DNA from: Rhizobium sp. J15
GTDB lineage: Bacteria > Pseudomonadota > Alphaproteobacteria > Rhizobiales > Rhizobiaceae
NCBI RefSeq assembly: GCF_002531825.1
Contig: NZ_NWSX01000002.1
Coordinates: forward strand, 62,001-126,000
Direction: 5' to 3'
Length of the DNA: 64,000 bases
The first letter of the stretch is position 1. Each line of letters begins with the position of its first letter. This document shows positions 10,301 to 20,234 of the stretch, one piece after another. A program made the position numbers and the translations under genes. Below the pieces are notes generated by a model. It was not told where the DNA came from and did no database searches. It was given only the letters and a program-made list of their open reading frames with translations.

Positions 10301-10488
10301 CCGGTTCCGCTCGGATCGTTGCCGTCGACAATCTCCGTATCGTTGCCACCGATGACCTGCTGCGCCCATGCCGGCTCTGCCGCCAGCATCAGCGCCAGAG
10401 CCACGCTGCTGGCTGATCCCGCAAGTCTAAGCGTGGCCATCCGATGGATTGGCGCCCCGCCTGTCTTCTCGCCCGTCTTCGCTCGCAA
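7378..10488 (-). CDS. Autotransporter (type Va) with passenger repeats
   Basis: A 1,036-residue secreted/outer-membrane protein. A signal peptide covers about residues 1-42 with a predicted AWA^QQ cleavage. The passenger carries four repeats of exactly 50 residues (about 112-311) followed by PATR-type stretches (GGLTKQGTGTLTLSG near 392, FTKLGSGTLLLTG near 488) typical of beta-helix passengers. The last ~270 residues form the autotransporter beta-barrel and end in the expected terminal Phe (SVKF). The start is a TTG at 10488, six bases after a GAGGA ribosome site; an ATG at 10440 is the alternative. Adhesin-like role is inferred. No protease motif is visible. Confidence 0.9.
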   Translation of the reverse strand: MRAKTGEKTGGAPIHRMATLRLAGSASSVALALMLAAEPAWAQQVIGGNDTEIVDGNDPSGTGPGTQPSPWTINNDLLVGEQSGDDAALIIRNGGDVSNDFGVLGVDPGAAGTVTVTGPGSTWTSSDDLYVGHEGTGTLSIEDGGVVENAFGYVGYFSGASGTVTVTGAGSTWTSSQDITIGDSGAGTLTISNGGTVNSASGYISNDSSAVGAVIVTGANSVWNNSTYVSVGEAGTGTLTISNGGSVTGSEGYVGYSSVGSGVVSVTGTGSNWISSGALFVGEFGTGGVTIGDGGLVSASEVVIADDSGATGTVEIDGSAGSGRGVLETGYVERGAGDANLVFDGGILRATGNEANFLRSFGAGEVTIDAGGAFIDTNGFAVGIAADLQGTGGLTKQGTGTLTLSGTNIYTGVTTVDAGRLLAGSAGAFVQNSAYAVNGGILDLGGFDLTMAELSGSGGEVAIGSADLTIDQASDSTYGGIFSGSGDFTKLGSGTLLLTGNSSGFAGTTTVSDGRLIVNGSLGGILTMTGGRLGGSGSIGTLNIGAGVTVAPGNSIGTLTVGGNLTFDPSSTYEVEVDPGGTASDFISVAGTALLNGATVTHVGMNGNYKPFSTYTILTAAGGISGTFGAVTSNYAFLAADLSYDLNNVYLEIARNDVSFTDMAATRNQIAAAGAAEQLGTGNDIYDAIVTLPDDESEIQASFDALSGEIHASIKTGLITQSLFVREAANERLRSAFGDPGAAAVPIQAFWPGGPELIAADTPEGPVFWSTAFGGLSEASTDGNAATLRHQTGGFLAGVDTSFDDVRLGLMAGYSNSGFDPRHRASSGSSDDYHLGLYAGTQWGNLAFRSGLAHTWHEIETSRRVVIGSFEDRLDASYSAGTLQAFAELGYRFDTAAASFEPFVNLAHVAVRTAGFTEEGGAAALDSSSRTTNTTVATLGLHAEMDIRLGGTNATLRGMSGWRHAAGDTVPLATHAFAGGDDFTVAGIPVARNAFILAAGLDFDLNPNSALGIAYSGQIAEGAQQHGVKATLSVKF
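9556..10155 (-). repeat. Four 150-bp in-frame repeats in the autotransporter passenger
   Basis: Residues 112-311 fall into four units of exactly 50 residues without indels. Each begins G(T/A/V)V-x-VTG-x-x-S-x-W and contains VG-x-x-G-x-G-x-x-T/S-I-x-x-GG. The unit before (about 71-111) is a shorter, degenerate member, and residue 312 onward (TVEIDG) is a decayed fifth. The register is consistent with beta-helix rungs. Confidence 0.85.
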
Positions 10489-10690
10489 ATCGTCCTCACC
10501 ACACTTCGCTCGCGCAGAAATAGACGAATCAATTTAAATATTAGTAACCATGTTCCTGAAATTATTCTTCGACCACGACGCCGCGTGTCTTTGCGGAGGC
10601 AGAACCCACGCTGCAACATCTTGAATTCTTGTGTAATTTCCCTGCTAAATCGATTCCAATCCAAGGAACCGTTCAGGAGCTCGGCGAGCG

Positions 10691-11107
10691 TCAGCCCATC
10701 GCCATCCAAACAGCCAACCAGCCCCACATGGCGGCCAGCGCAACATAGCCGGCGGCGAAGAGCGGGCTGCGGTAGCGCAAGTCGTTGCTGGTGACATGCA
10801 CGCCGGCATGCGCGTAACGCAGGGCGACGAAGAGCCAGGCGAGGCAGACGCAAACAAGATTATCGGCCTCGGTGACATAGAGAAGAACACAGCAGGCGTA
10901 GAAGAGCACAGGCAATTCGAACTGGTTGGCCAGGCAGTTCTTGACGACCAGGCTTTCGGCGGGCTCGCCGCGATTTTCGCGGTAATCGGATTTCGCGATG
11001 CCGCCGGCGCGGACCATTTTTGCGCGACGAAGCCCAAGAAGCGCATAGAGACCGTAGACCAGGGCCACATGGGCGATGAGTGGCCAGAAGATTTCATAGC
11101 CGGTCAT
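10691..11107 (-). CDS. MAPEG-family membrane protein
   Basis: A 138-residue protein with four hydrophobic segments and the MAPEG pattern: ARxxx loop after helix 1 (LGLRRAKMVRAG), then VKNCLANQFELPVLFY, and the ALRYAHAGVHVTSN segment in the second half. MAPEG proteins include membrane glutathione-dependent enzymes; many bacterial members, like this one, have no assigned activity. ATG 11107 (MTGYEIFW) is chosen because a GGAAG ribosome site precedes it and the longer frame upstream is not protein-like. It is 106 bp downstream of the leftward SDR gene and may share its transcript. Confidence 0.8.
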   Translation of the reverse strand: MTGYEIFWPLIAHVALVYGLYALLGLRRAKMVRAGGIAKSDYRENRGEPAESLVVKNCLANQFELPVLFYACCVLLYVTEADNLVCVCLAWLFVALRYAHAGVHVTSNDLRYRSPLFAAGYVALAAMWGWLAVWMAMG

Positions 11108-11213
11108 GGTCGCTGCTTCCTTTCCGCTTCCGCATGTTGTCGGCAGCATTAGCGGAAAGGAAAAGCGGATGCCAGCGGCTCGCCGCTGTGTAACCGCAAA
11201 CCGGATATTGGTT

Positions 11214-11969
11214 TCACACCTGGGCGCTGCCGCCATCCACGAAGAGTTCGGCACCGGTAACGAAGCTGGAATCATCCGAGGCGAGGAAGAGTGCGGCAGC
11301 GGCAACCTCCTCGGCACGGCCGACCCTGCCCATTGGTACCTGCGCCGCCAGGGCAGCGAGCAAACCCTGCTGTTGGGCCGGGTCCTTACCCGCCAACTCG
11401 ACCAGTCCGGTCGTTTCCGTCGGGCCGGGACTGAGCGTGTTGATCCGAATGCCGCGATCCTTCAAGTCGAGGATCCAGTTGCGCGCAAAGCTGCGCAAGG
11501 CGGCTTTCGATGCCGCGTAAACGCTGAAGGCGGGTGTGCCGGTGGAGCCTGCAGTCGACCCCGTCAGGATGACCGATGATCCCTGCGAGAGCAGTGGCAA
11601 GGCCTTCTGCACCGTAAAGAGAACCCCCTTCACGTTCCGATCGAACGTGTCGTCATACTGCTCTTCCGTGATTTCGCCGAGGGGCAACATGGAGCCGCCA
11701 CCTGCGTTGACGAAGAGCACATCAACTCTCCCGGCCTCTGCCTTCACCTTCTCATAGACGCGATCAAGGTCGGCGAGGTTGGCTGAATCAGCCTGAATTC
11801 CCACAACTCCGCCGCCGATCTCAGCGATTGCTGCATCGAGAACATCCTTGCGACGGCCCGTGATAAAAACCCGTGCGCCCTCAGCCACGAAGCGCTTAGC
11901 CGCTGCAAGGCCAATGCCGGAAGTGGCACCGGTGATAACCGCAATCTTCGCATTCAATCGTTGTGTCAT
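11214..11969 (-). CDS. SDR-family oxidoreductase
   Basis: A classical short-chain dehydrogenase/reductase of 251 residues. It has the NAD(P) motif TGATSGIG near residue 13, NAG near 86, catalytic Ser (LTGSTAGS), Y-x-x-x-K (YAASK near 149-153), and the C-terminal LFVDGG signature. RR after TG favours NADP (ITGRRKD). ATG 11969 follows an excellent AAAGGAGACGAC ribosome site, so the much longer open frame upstream is rejected. It is divergent from a LysR gene across 93 bp with candidate operators, so regulation by that LysR is likely. Substrate is unknown. Confidence 0.9.
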   Translation of the reverse strand: MTQRLNAKIAVITGATSGIGLAAAKRFVAEGARVFITGRRKDVLDAAIAEIGGGVVGIQADSANLADLDRVYEKVKAEAGRVDVLFVNAGGGSMLPLGEITEEQYDDTFDRNVKGVLFTVQKALPLLSQGSSVILTGSTAGSTGTPAFSVYAASKAALRSFARNWILDLKDRGIRINTLSPGPTETTGLVELAGKDPAQQQGLLAALAAQVPMGRVGRAEEVAAAALFLASDDSSFVTGAELFVDGGSAQV

Positions 11970-12019
11970 TGTCGTCTCCTTTTGGTTCGACTGAAGCTGA
12001 GATATGGACGAGGCTATCG

Positions 12020-12063
12020 TTTCGGAATAGAAAGAATTGAAAGCCATTGTTTCAGGAATGAAA
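12020..12063. promoter_or_regulatory. Candidate LysR operator pair between SDR and LysR genes
   Basis: Two near-identical imperfect palindromes, TTTCGGAATAGAAA (12020-12033) and TTTCAGGAATGAAA (12050-12063), lie exactly 30 bp apart, about three helical turns. A further inverted pair TGAAA-N7-TTTCA spans 12038-12054. The second palindrome overlaps the LysR start codon, which would suit autorepression. Assignment as an operator is inference. Confidence 0.5.
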
Positions 12064-12980
12064 TGACCAAGTTTCCCGATTTCGAGGGACTGGCGATGTT
12101 CGCAAAGGTCGCCGAGGAGCGTTCTTTCGTGCGGGCCGCGCAGACGCTCGGCGTATCGGTTCCGACCGTTTCGCGAGCCATAAGCCGTCTTGAGCAGAGG
12201 CTGGGCGCAAGGCTCTTCAATCGCACCTCGCGGCAGCTCGCTTTGACCGATTTCGGCCTGCGACTGGTCGACAGCGCCGCACGGATCTATGCTGAGGCAG
12301 AGATGGCGGAGGACGCCGCCCGGGAGCTTGCGACCCGGCCGAAGGGGCTCATCAGGCTTGCCGCGCCGATGGACTTCGGGACACGCTGGCTGGCCCCGAT
12401 CCTGCCTGACTTTTTCGAGCTCTTTCCGGAGATTTCCATCGACCTGCACATGAGCGACGCCGTCGTCGATATCGTGGGAGACGGCTTCGATGCGGCACTT
12501 AGAATCGCGGTGCTGCCGGATTCGTCATTGGTCGCGCGCAGGCTGACGCCGGTGGATCGCTTCATTCTCGCTGCACCCGCATACCTCGATCGCTACGGCG
12601 TACCGGGACATCCCCGCGAACTGGCGGCTGACCATTGCCTCGGATACGCCTACAGGGCGCGACAGGACGTCTGGCGTCTGCGCAACAATGAAGGCAAAGA
12701 GGAGGTCATCGTGCCAAGCGGCCCTCTCAGGGCCACCAACTCGCAAGCATTGGTGCCAATGGCGTTACGGGGCCTCGGGATCATCGAACTGCCCGAATTT
12801 CTCGCGCACGACTATCTCATCGACGGCCAGCTGACGCCAATCCTTCCCGACTGGACGCTGCCGACCGGCGCACTGTATTTCGTCACACCTTCGGCTCGGA
12901 GCCGGCCAGCGAAGCTCGAGGTCCTTTCCGATTTCATGATGGCGAGACTGTCAAAGCCGGTTTGGCGGCAGAGGAGCTGA
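12063..12980 (+). CDS. LysR-family transcriptional regulator
   Basis: A 305-residue LysR regulator. The winged helix occupies about residues 5-62 (AMFAKVAEERSFVRAAQTLG, then VPTVSRAISRLEQRLGARLF), followed by a LysR substrate-binding domain of the AaeR/DhcR-like type (GLIRLAAPMDFG, then LPDFFELFPEI). The true start is ATG 12063 (MTKFPDF); an upstream in-frame ATG at 11961 would overlap the SDR start and lacks domain text. It is divergently transcribed from the SDR gene and probably controls it. Convergent with the next gene, 8-bp gap. Confidence 0.9.
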   Translation: MTKFPDFEGLAMFAKVAEERSFVRAAQTLGVSVPTVSRAISRLEQRLGARLFNRTSRQLALTDFGLRLVDSAARIYAEAEMAEDAARELATRPKGLIRLAAPMDFGTRWLAPILPDFFELFPEISIDLHMSDAVVDIVGDGFDAALRIAVLPDSSLVARRLTPVDRFILAAPAYLDRYGVPGHPRELAADHCLGYAYRARQDVWRLRNNEGKEEVIVPSGPLRATNSQALVPMALRGLGIIELPEFLAHDYLIDGQLTPILPDWTLPTGALYFVTPSARSRPAKLEVLSDFMMARLSKPVWRQRS

Positions 12981-12988
12981 TAGCTGCT

Positions 12989-13543
12989 TCAATCTCGGCC
13001 CGGCGACAGCCAACGGCCGATGGCAAGCCTGACAAGGACGATGAACGAGATGGCGAGGCACGCGAATTTCAGCCGTGTCATCCATGGCAGCAGCTGCGCG
13101 GCGAGGCCTGCGGAAGGACTGTCGCCGAAGGCGATCAGACTTGAGATATTCTCGCCGTAGTCGGCGATGCCGTAGACGAACGGCAGCAGATAGACCGCGC
13201 GACCGACGAGCGGGGGCAGCGATCGTCCAAACCAGGCATCGACAGGCCCGAGCCTCAGGAAGGCGAGGAACAGCAGCGCCGTCAGCAAGGCCGGAAAGAT
13301 CAGCTCCGGCCCGAAATACATGGCGCTCAGCAGTCTCGCCGCCGTCTCGTTCTCATCCAGCAGCTTCTGCATATGGAAGACGGCCGACTCGTCGTAACCG
13401 GCGAAATAGGTGTCCAGCACCGCCTGCCCGGTTTCGTGCTTGAAGGGCACGACGAAGCCGAAGGTCGTCCAGGCGAGCACGGCAAGGCAGAGAGCTGCGA
13501 GCAGCGCGACCACCCAGAGGGGAATCCCGCTGCCCGCCTTCAT
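12989..13543 (-). CDS. Four-helix membrane protein coupled to guaB
   Basis: A 184-residue inner-membrane protein of unknown function with hydrophobic segments near residues 8-28, 80-98, 110-126 and 155-175. Between the first two helices is a soluble loop of about 45 residues containing YDESAVFHMQKLLDE. I recognise no family. The ATG at 13543 lies one base past the guaB stop codon (TGA-n-ATG), so translation is probably coupled to guaB. Confidence 0.75.
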   Translation of the reverse strand: MKAGSGIPLWVVALLAALCLAVLAWTTFGFVVPFKHETGQAVLDTYFAGYDESAVFHMQKLLDENETAARLLSAMYFGPELIFPALLTALLFLAFLRLGPVDAWFGRSLPPLVGRAVYLLPFVYGIADYGENISSLIAFGDSPSAGLAAQLLPWMTRLKFACLAISFIVLVRLAIGRWLSPGRD

Positions 13544-13544
13544 G

Positions 13545-15041
<1,497 letters not shown>

Positions 15042-15157
15042 TCAGTTAAGAAAAATGCAACCCGTCCCGGAAACGAATCGTCCGCCCCGGCGGTGTGCAT
15101 GAGTTGCTTGGAAGTTGGCGAGGGCTGGTAACACGTCTATGACAGGAAGGAAATAGC

Positions 15158-15183
15158 AAAAAGCCCGGCATGTGCGCCGGGCT
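15158..15183 (-). terminator. Rho-independent terminator of the MBL-fold gene
   Basis: Read leftward, a perfect 8-bp stem AGCCCGGC/GCCGGGCT with a 6-nt loop (15162-15183) runs into five T residues. It lies about 95 bp past the stop of the leftward MBL-fold gene and upstream of guaB, so it insulates the two. Confidence 0.85.
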
Positions 15184-15275
15184 CGTCATGGGTGCCATGC
15201 ATCCAAAGCGCATCGCGTCAAACTTGGTCGATGCGACGCTCTACCGCCGCACACTTCCAGGCGACATGCGGTCGA

Positions 15276-16268
15276 TCAGATGTCGAACTGATAGGTCTTC
15301 GGCACGAAACGATAGCCGGTCTCCTGCTTCTCGGCGAAGCCGACCGCCGGGAACGGCATGTGGTAGCCGAGAAAGGCGATCTTATCGGTGGCAATCATGT
15401 CGAAAACCTTGCGGCGGGCGGTTGCGGCCTGCGCCTTGTCCATATCGAAGCGCACTTCCCAATCCGGGCGCAGCAGCGACAGGATATAGTGGTTGGCCGT
15501 ATCGCCGGTCAGCACCAGGCGCTTTCCTTCCGATTCGACATGGAACACCATATGCCCGGGGCTGTGACCGGCAGCCAGCATCGCCGTCATGCCGGACGCG
15601 ACGCTGTCGCCATCCTTGATGAAGGTGGCTTTTTCGACGAGCGGCGTCACATTGGCGAGCACGGCCTTGTGGCCGCCTTCGGCCGGCGTGCCTTCGCGCG
15701 CCTTGTTCGACCAGAAATCATATTCGGCCTGGCCGATGACATAGCGGGCATTCTTGAAGGCCGGTGCGCCGTTTTCCATCAGCCCGCCGATATGGTCGCC
15801 ATGCAGATGGGTGAGCGCGACGATGGTGACGTCGTCTGCCGAATATCCGGCGGCTTTCAGTCCCTCGGCAAGCTGGCCAGCCCCGCGCGCGCGGCCGCCG
15901 GCGCCGAAGCCGGTATCGACGAGAATGACATCCGAACCGGTGTCGATGAGAGCCGGCGAATAGCCGTTCACGAACTTGTCGGCCGGCAGGAAGTTGGTGG
16001 TCAGCAAAGTCTTGACGGTTTCGGGATCCTGATTGGTGCCGAAGGTCTCATAGGGCTTTTCGGAAATGTTGATGCCGTCGCGTACGACGGTGAGCTTATA
16101 GGAACCGAGCTTGAATTGATTGATTTCAGGCAAAGGCGCTGCATTCATATTGCTGCTTTCTCCAGTCGCGGCCGCTTCGGCCTTCTGTCTTAAAATCATC
16201 GGCGCCGCCAGCAAGCCGAGGCCTGCGGCAAAAAGCGTGCGTCGCTTCATTCGCGTTGAAATTGCCAT
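15276..16268 (-). CDS. Exported metallo-beta-lactamase-fold hydrolase
   Basis: A 330-residue MBL-fold protein. The zinc motif HLHGDH (residues near 180) is intact, with further ligands likely in AGHSPGHM and LTGDTANH. The N-terminus has a Tat-like signal, KRRTLFAAGLGLLAAP, followed by an Ala-rich cleavage zone, so it is probably folded before export to the periplasm. ATG 16268 follows an AGGGGAG ribosome site; the frame upstream is not credible. It belongs to the quorum-quenching/glyoxalase-II-like MBL set, and the exact substrate is unknown. Divergent from the MFS gene. Confidence 0.88.
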   Translation of the reverse strand: MAISTRMKRRTLFAAGLGLLAAPMILRQKAEAAATGESSNMNAAPLPEINQFKLGSYKLTVVRDGINISEKPYETFGTNQDPETVKTLLTTNFLPADKFVNGYSPALIDTGSDVILVDTGFGAGGRARGAGQLAEGLKAAGYSADDVTIVALTHLHGDHIGGLMENGAPAFKNARYVIGQAEYDFWSNKAREGTPAEGGHKAVLANVTPLVEKATFIKDGDSVASGMTAMLAAGHSPGHMVFHVESEGKRLVLTGDTANHYILSLLRPDWEVRFDMDKAQAATARRKVFDMIATDKIAFLGYHMPFPAVGFAEKQETGYRFVPKTYQFDI

Positions 16269-16354
16269 ATCCACTCCCCTATGATGCGCGGCGTCTCGCC
16301 ACACTGCCCCGACAATTCGCCAGCCGGGGGCCCTGCCCCGGCCAAGCAAACATA

Positions 16355-16368
16355 TGTCAATCTTGACA
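16355..16368. promoter_or_regulatory. Perfect palindrome TGTCAA-TC-TTGACA
   Basis: A 14-bp perfect inverted repeat in the 244-bp divergent region between the MBL-fold and MFS genes. Each arm equals a sigma-70 -35 hexamer on one strand, but neither side has a convincing -10 at 16-18 bp. An operator for a local repressor is an alternative reading. Confidence 0.4.
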
Positions 16369-16512
16369 GGCGAGAATGTCGGACAAGCCATCTCACGCAG
16401 ACGTGAACCAAACGTGTCATCCAGGCAGATTGAAGGATTGGCAGGCTTTGGAAGTGGGACTACACAGCAAGCACCTTTCCTGATCCAATCCGCGGCCTAT
16501 CAAGGCTCCCCT

Positions 16513-17937
16513 ATGAACCGCATCGTCCCGCTGATTCTCGCCGTCGCCCTCTTCATGGAGCAGATGGATTCCACCGTGATTTCGACGGCGCTGCCGGCGA
16601 TCGCTAGGGATCTCCATGTCGGACCGATCACGCTGAAGCTGGCGCTGACCTCCTACATGGTGGCGCTCGCCGTGTTCATTCCGGTCAGCGGCTGGATGGC
16701 CGACAGGTTCGGCGCCAAGAAGATCTTCCGCCTTGCCATCTCCGTCTTCGTCGTCGGCTCGATCTTTTGCGCCGTCTCGTCCAACCTTGTCGAATTCGTC
16801 TTCGCCCGCTTCCTGCAGGGCATGGGCGGGGCGATGATGACGCCGGTCGGCCGCCTCGTCCTCGTGCGCACCACGCAGCGCAGCGACCTCGTCTCGGCCA
16901 TGGCGCTGCTGACCATTCCGGCGCTCGTCGGCCCGCTCACCGGCCCGCCGCTCGGCGGCTTCATCACCACCTATTTCAGCTGGCACTGGATCTTTTTGAT
17001 CAACGTTCCGGTCGGCATCATCGGCATCTGGCTTGCGACGATCTTCCTGCCGGAGGTGGAAGCGACGGCGCCGCCGAAGCTCGATCTCACCGGCTTCGTG
17101 CTCACCTCGCTTGCGGCCGCAGGCGTCGTCTTCGGCCTGTCGGTGGTCAGCCTGCCGGCCCTACCCCCGATGATCGGCATCACCGCCACCTTGATCGGCC
17201 TTGCCAGCGGCTTCCTCTATGTCGGCCATGCCAGGCGTCACCCGGCGCCGATCCTCAACCTCAACCTGTTCAGGAATCCGACCTTCCGGGCCTCGACCAC
17301 GGGCGGCAATCTCTTTCGGATCTGCGTTGGGGCCATGCCGTTCCTCACGCCGCTGATGCTGCAGCTCGGCTTCGGACTGACGCCGTTCCAATCCGGCCTC
17401 ATCACCTTTGCCGGGGCGATCGGTGCGATCACGACGAAGTTCATGGCCAAGCGCGTCTTCGCCGCCACCGGCTTCCGCACGACGCTTATCTGCGCCGCCA
17501 TGGTGACGACCGGAGTGACCGTCATCACCGGCTTCTTCACGCCGGCAACCCCGCATCTCGTCATCATCGGCGTGCTGCTTCTTGGCGGCTTCTCCCGCTC
17601 CTTCATGTTCACCGGCGTCAATGCGCTTGCTTTCGCCGAGATCGACGATGCCGAAGCCAGCCAGGCGACATCGATGAGTTCGGTGATGCAGCAGATCAGC
17701 CTGGCGCTCGGCGTCGCGGTCGCAGCCGCGATCCTGGAAACCTCGATCTATTTCCGCGGCGAGGCGTTGCAGGTGGCCGATTTCCACCTCGCCTTCTACA
17801 TCATCGCCGGACTGACGGTCGTTGCGACCATTCCCTTCTTCAAGATGGACGGCAATGCCGGGGCGGTCGTTTCCGGCCACCGCTCGAGGCGCATGGCGGC
17901 ATCGGCTGGTGAAGCAGAGCAGCCGGCAGTAAAATAG
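16513..17937 (+). CDS. MFS exporter, DHA2 (EmrB/QacA) type
   Basis: A 474-residue drug/metabolite:H+ antiporter-like protein with 12-14 hydrophobic segments. It starts with the DHA2 signature LFMEQMDSTVISTALPAI. Motif A (GWMADRFGAKK near residue 60) and motif C (GPLTGPPLGG near 140) are present. ATG 16513 is chosen; the open frame reaches back to 16354 through non-hydrophobic text. The divergent MBL-fold gene could act on a related compound, but this is speculative. It converges with rlmE at 9 bp. Confidence 0.9.
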   Translation: MNRIVPLILAVALFMEQMDSTVISTALPAIARDLHVGPITLKLALTSYMVALAVFIPVSGWMADRFGAKKIFRLAISVFVVGSIFCAVSSNLVEFVFARFLQGMGGAMMTPVGRLVLVRTTQRSDLVSAMALLTIPALVGPLTGPPLGGFITTYFSWHWIFLINVPVGIIGIWLATIFLPEVEATAPPKLDLTGFVLTSLAAAGVVFGLSVVSLPALPPMIGITATLIGLASGFLYVGHARRHPAPILNLNLFRNPTFRASTTGGNLFRICVGAMPFLTPLMLQLGFGLTPFQSGLITFAGAIGAITTKFMAKRVFAATGFRTTLICAAMVTTGVTVITGFFTPATPHLVIIGVLLLGGFSRSFMFTGVNALAFAEIDDAEASQATSMSSVMQQISLALGVAVAAAILETSIYFRGEALQVADFHLAFYIIAGLTVVATIPFFKMDGNAGAVVSGHRSRRMAASAGEAEQPAVK

Positions 17938-17946
17938 GCCAGAAAA

Positions 17947-18666
17947 TCAGGCTTCCGGCTCTTCGCCTTCCGCCTTGCGGCCTTTGAAGCCCTTGGCGAG
18001 CAGGAACATCTCGACCGATTCGGCGCGAGACGAGTTCGGCTTGACATGGACGACCTGGCGGAAATTCTGCTTCAGCATGGCGAGCAGTTCGCGCTCGGTG
18101 CCGCCCTGGAAGGTCTTGGTGAGGAAATGTCCGCCCTCCCCCAGCACCTCGATGGCGAAATGGGCCGCCACCTCGCAGAGGTGCATTGTGCGCAGATGGT
18201 CGGTGCGGTGATGGCCGGTGGTGGGTGCCGCCATGTCCGATATGACGAGATCGGGCGTGCCGCCGACGGCCTCCATCAGCTTTTCCGGCGCCGTCGGGTC
18301 GAGGAAATCGAGCTGCAGGAACTTCACGCCCGGCAGCTGGGCCATTTCGAGAAAGTCGATCGCGGCCACGCGGATATCCTCATCCGTCGAGCCGGTGACC
18401 TTGGCGGCGATCTGCGACCAGCTGCCGGGAGCAGCCCCGAGATCGATGATGCGCTTGGCGCCGCGCAGGATATGGTATTTCTCGTCGATCTCCAGCAGCT
18501 TGAAGGCGGCGCGGGCGCGATAGCCCTCAAGCTGGGCGCGCTGCACATAGGGATCGTTGATGTGGCGCTGCAGCCACTGGCGGGAGGACGCCTTCATCTT
18601 CTTGTTCTTGACGCGCTGGCCGAGCTTGCGGCCGGTGCGGTTTCCCGCGATCGGTGCCTTGGTCAT
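17947..18666 (-). CDS. rlmE: 23S rRNA (uridine2552-2'-O)-methyltransferase RlmE/FtsJ
   Basis: A 239-residue FtsJ-type methyltransferase that modifies U2552 of 23S rRNA. The SAM motif is [11 protein letters not shown] near residue 75. The K-D-K-E tetrad is visible in [31 protein letters not shown] and [10 protein letters not shown]. An ATG at 18666 follows GGGGAAGGC. It starts 8 bp after the stop of the ppx/gppA gene, which suggests an operon. The Lys-rich N-terminus ([13 protein letters not shown]) is typical of alphaproteobacterial copies. Confidence 0.94.
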   Translation of the reverse strand: MTKAPIAGNRTGRKLGQRVKNKKMKASSRQWLQRHINDPYVQRAQLEGYRARAAFKLLEIDEKYHILRGAKRIIDLGAAPGSWSQIAAKVTGSTDEDIRVAAIDFLEMAQLPGVKFLQLDFLDPTAPEKLMEAVGGTPDLVISDMAAPTTGHHRTDHLRTMHLCEVAAHFAIEVLGEGGHFLTKTFQGGTERELLAMLKQNFRQVVHVKPNSSRAESVEMFLLAKGFKGRKAEGEEPEA

Positions 18667-18674
18667 GCCTTCCC

Positions 18675-20234
18675 CTATCTAGCCCGCTGGCCGCGGCGAT
18701 TGCGATTGCGCCGCCACACACCGTCATCGGCCATCATGTCGGTCAGCAGGCCTTCCCTCAAGCCGCGATCGGCAACACGCATGCGCGGGCTCGGCCAGCG
18801 GCGGCGGATCGCCTCGAGGATGGCGCAGCCGGCAAGCACGAGGTCGGCGCGATCGGGCCCTATGCAGGGATTGGCGGCGCGGCTTGCGAAATCCCAGGAG
18901 AGCAGTTTTGCCTGCATGGCTGAGACCTCGCCATCGGACAGCCAGATGCCGTCGACCTTGCGCCGGTCATAACGCGGCAGGTCGAGATGGACGCCGGCGA
19001 GCGTCGTGACCGTGCCCGACGTGCCGATCAGGTGAAAATCGCCGCTCTGGGCGATCTCGATCTCCGGGCAGTCGAAACCACCGAGCATGCCTTCGACCTC
19101 ACGCACCATGCCTTCGAAGAGCTCCGGCGTCACGTCGCGTCCGCCGTGGCGCTCCGACAGCGTCACGACGCCGACCGGCAGCGAAGTCCAGTGGGTGATG
19201 TGATTGGCCAGCCGGCTGAAGCGATTGTCGCCGATACGGATGACGGCGATTTCCGACGAGCCGCCGCCGATATCGAAAAGCACGACGGAGCGTGTCTCCC
19301 GCCCGACGAGCGACGAGCAGCCGGAAACGGCAAGCCGCGCTTCCGTTTCGCGGTCGATGATTTCGAGCGCAAGACCGGTTTCGGCGACGACCCGGCGGAG
19401 AAACTCCTCGCCATTGATCGCCTGACGGCAGGCTTCGGTGGCGATCAGCCGCATGCGCCGGATTTCCCGATTCCTCAGCTTGGAGGCGCAGATCCTCAAG
19501 GCTTCGATCGCCCGGTCCATCGCGTCGTCCGACAGACGGCCGCTCGCCGCAAGGCCTTCGCCGAGACGGACGATACGCGAGAAAGCATCGACGACGCGGA
19601 ACTGCCCCGGGCGGGTCGGCTGAGCGATAAGGAGACGGCAATTGTTCGTGCCGAGATCGAGCGCGGCGTAGAGCTCCTCCGGCCACGCATGCTCGCCGGC
19701 CTGGCGATCGCCGTCGCGACCGGGACGAACGTCACCATCCTGACGGCCCTTGCGGATCACGCTCGCGCCATTCGGCGTTTCGCGCGGCTCGACACTGCGC
19801 GCCGTCTGCTCCATATGGCTTTCACGCTGCAGCGAAGGCTTTGCCGGCGCCAGCGGCCGGCCCTGCAGGCCGCGCTTGCCGCGATGCTTGCGGCGGTTGC
19901 GCCGGCTCGGCACCGAATCGCCATCGACCCGGCCGGAGTGACCTGCCGCGGCCGCCTGTTCCATCGCATGGGGCTGAAGTGAACCGTCCTGCGCAACGCC
20001 TTGTCCGCCACGGCGGCGGCGCTTTCGCTTGCGGGCCGGATTCCCGGCTGCATCCTCTATCGGGCGCGCAGACTGTCCGGCATTGCCGGAAAGCTCATGC
20101 GAAGCGGGATGAGCCGCGCTGCGGGTTTGCCCGCCACGCTTGCCCTTGCGGCGCCTGGACTTCTTGCCGTCCCTGCGCCCTACCGCCGACGCCCCGTCAA
20201 ATTGCGGCTTGGCGCCGCCTTCGGGGTCTTCCAC
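18675..20234 (-). CDS. ppx: Exopolyphosphatase/pppGpp phosphatase with basic extension
   Basis: A Ppx/GppA-family phosphatase of the ASKHA fold. The catalytic core begins near residue 190 with [14 protein letters not shown] and contains [11 protein letters not shown] and [12 protein letters not shown]; its length (~320) equals a short-type GppA. Ahead of it lies about 180 residues of low-complexity basic sequence with [18 protein letters not shown] and [12 protein letters not shown] blocks, and the C-terminus ends [12 protein letters not shown]. The start is uncertain: GTG 20234 (MEDPEGG) is chosen, but the frame is open to 20390. Forms an operon with rlmE. Confidence 0.85.
   Translation of the reverse strand: MEDPEGGAKPQFDGASAVGRRDGKKSRRRKGKRGGQTRSAAHPASHELSGNAGQSARPIEDAAGNPARKRKRRRRGGQGVAQDGSLQPHAMEQAAAAGHSGRVDGDSVPSRRNRRKHRGKRGLQGRPLAPAKPSLQRESHMEQTARSVEPRETPNGASVIRKGRQDGDVRPGRDGDRQAGEHAWPEELYAALDLGTNNCRLLIAQPTRPGQFRVVDAFSRIVRLGEGLAASGRLSDDAMDRAIEALRICASKLRNREIRRMRLIATEACRQAINGEEFLRRVVAETGLALEIIDRETEARLAVSGCSSLVGRETRSVVLFDIGGGSSEIAVIRIGDNRFSRLANHITHWTSLPVGVVTLSERHGGRDVTPELFEGMVREVEGMLGGFDCPEIEIAQSGDFHLIGTSGTVTTLAGVHLDLPRYDRRKVDGIWLSDGEVSAMQAKLLSWDFASRAANPCIGPDRADLVLAGCAILEAIRRRWPSPRMRVADRGLREGLLTDMMADDGVWRRNRNRRGQRAR

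Noticed and set aside
16417-17880. Several minus-strand frames opposite the MFS gene (e.g. 16417-16986, 17161-17880)
   Set aside because: Asp/Arg/His-rich shadows of hydrophobic codons; the plus strand encodes a complete DHA2 exporter.
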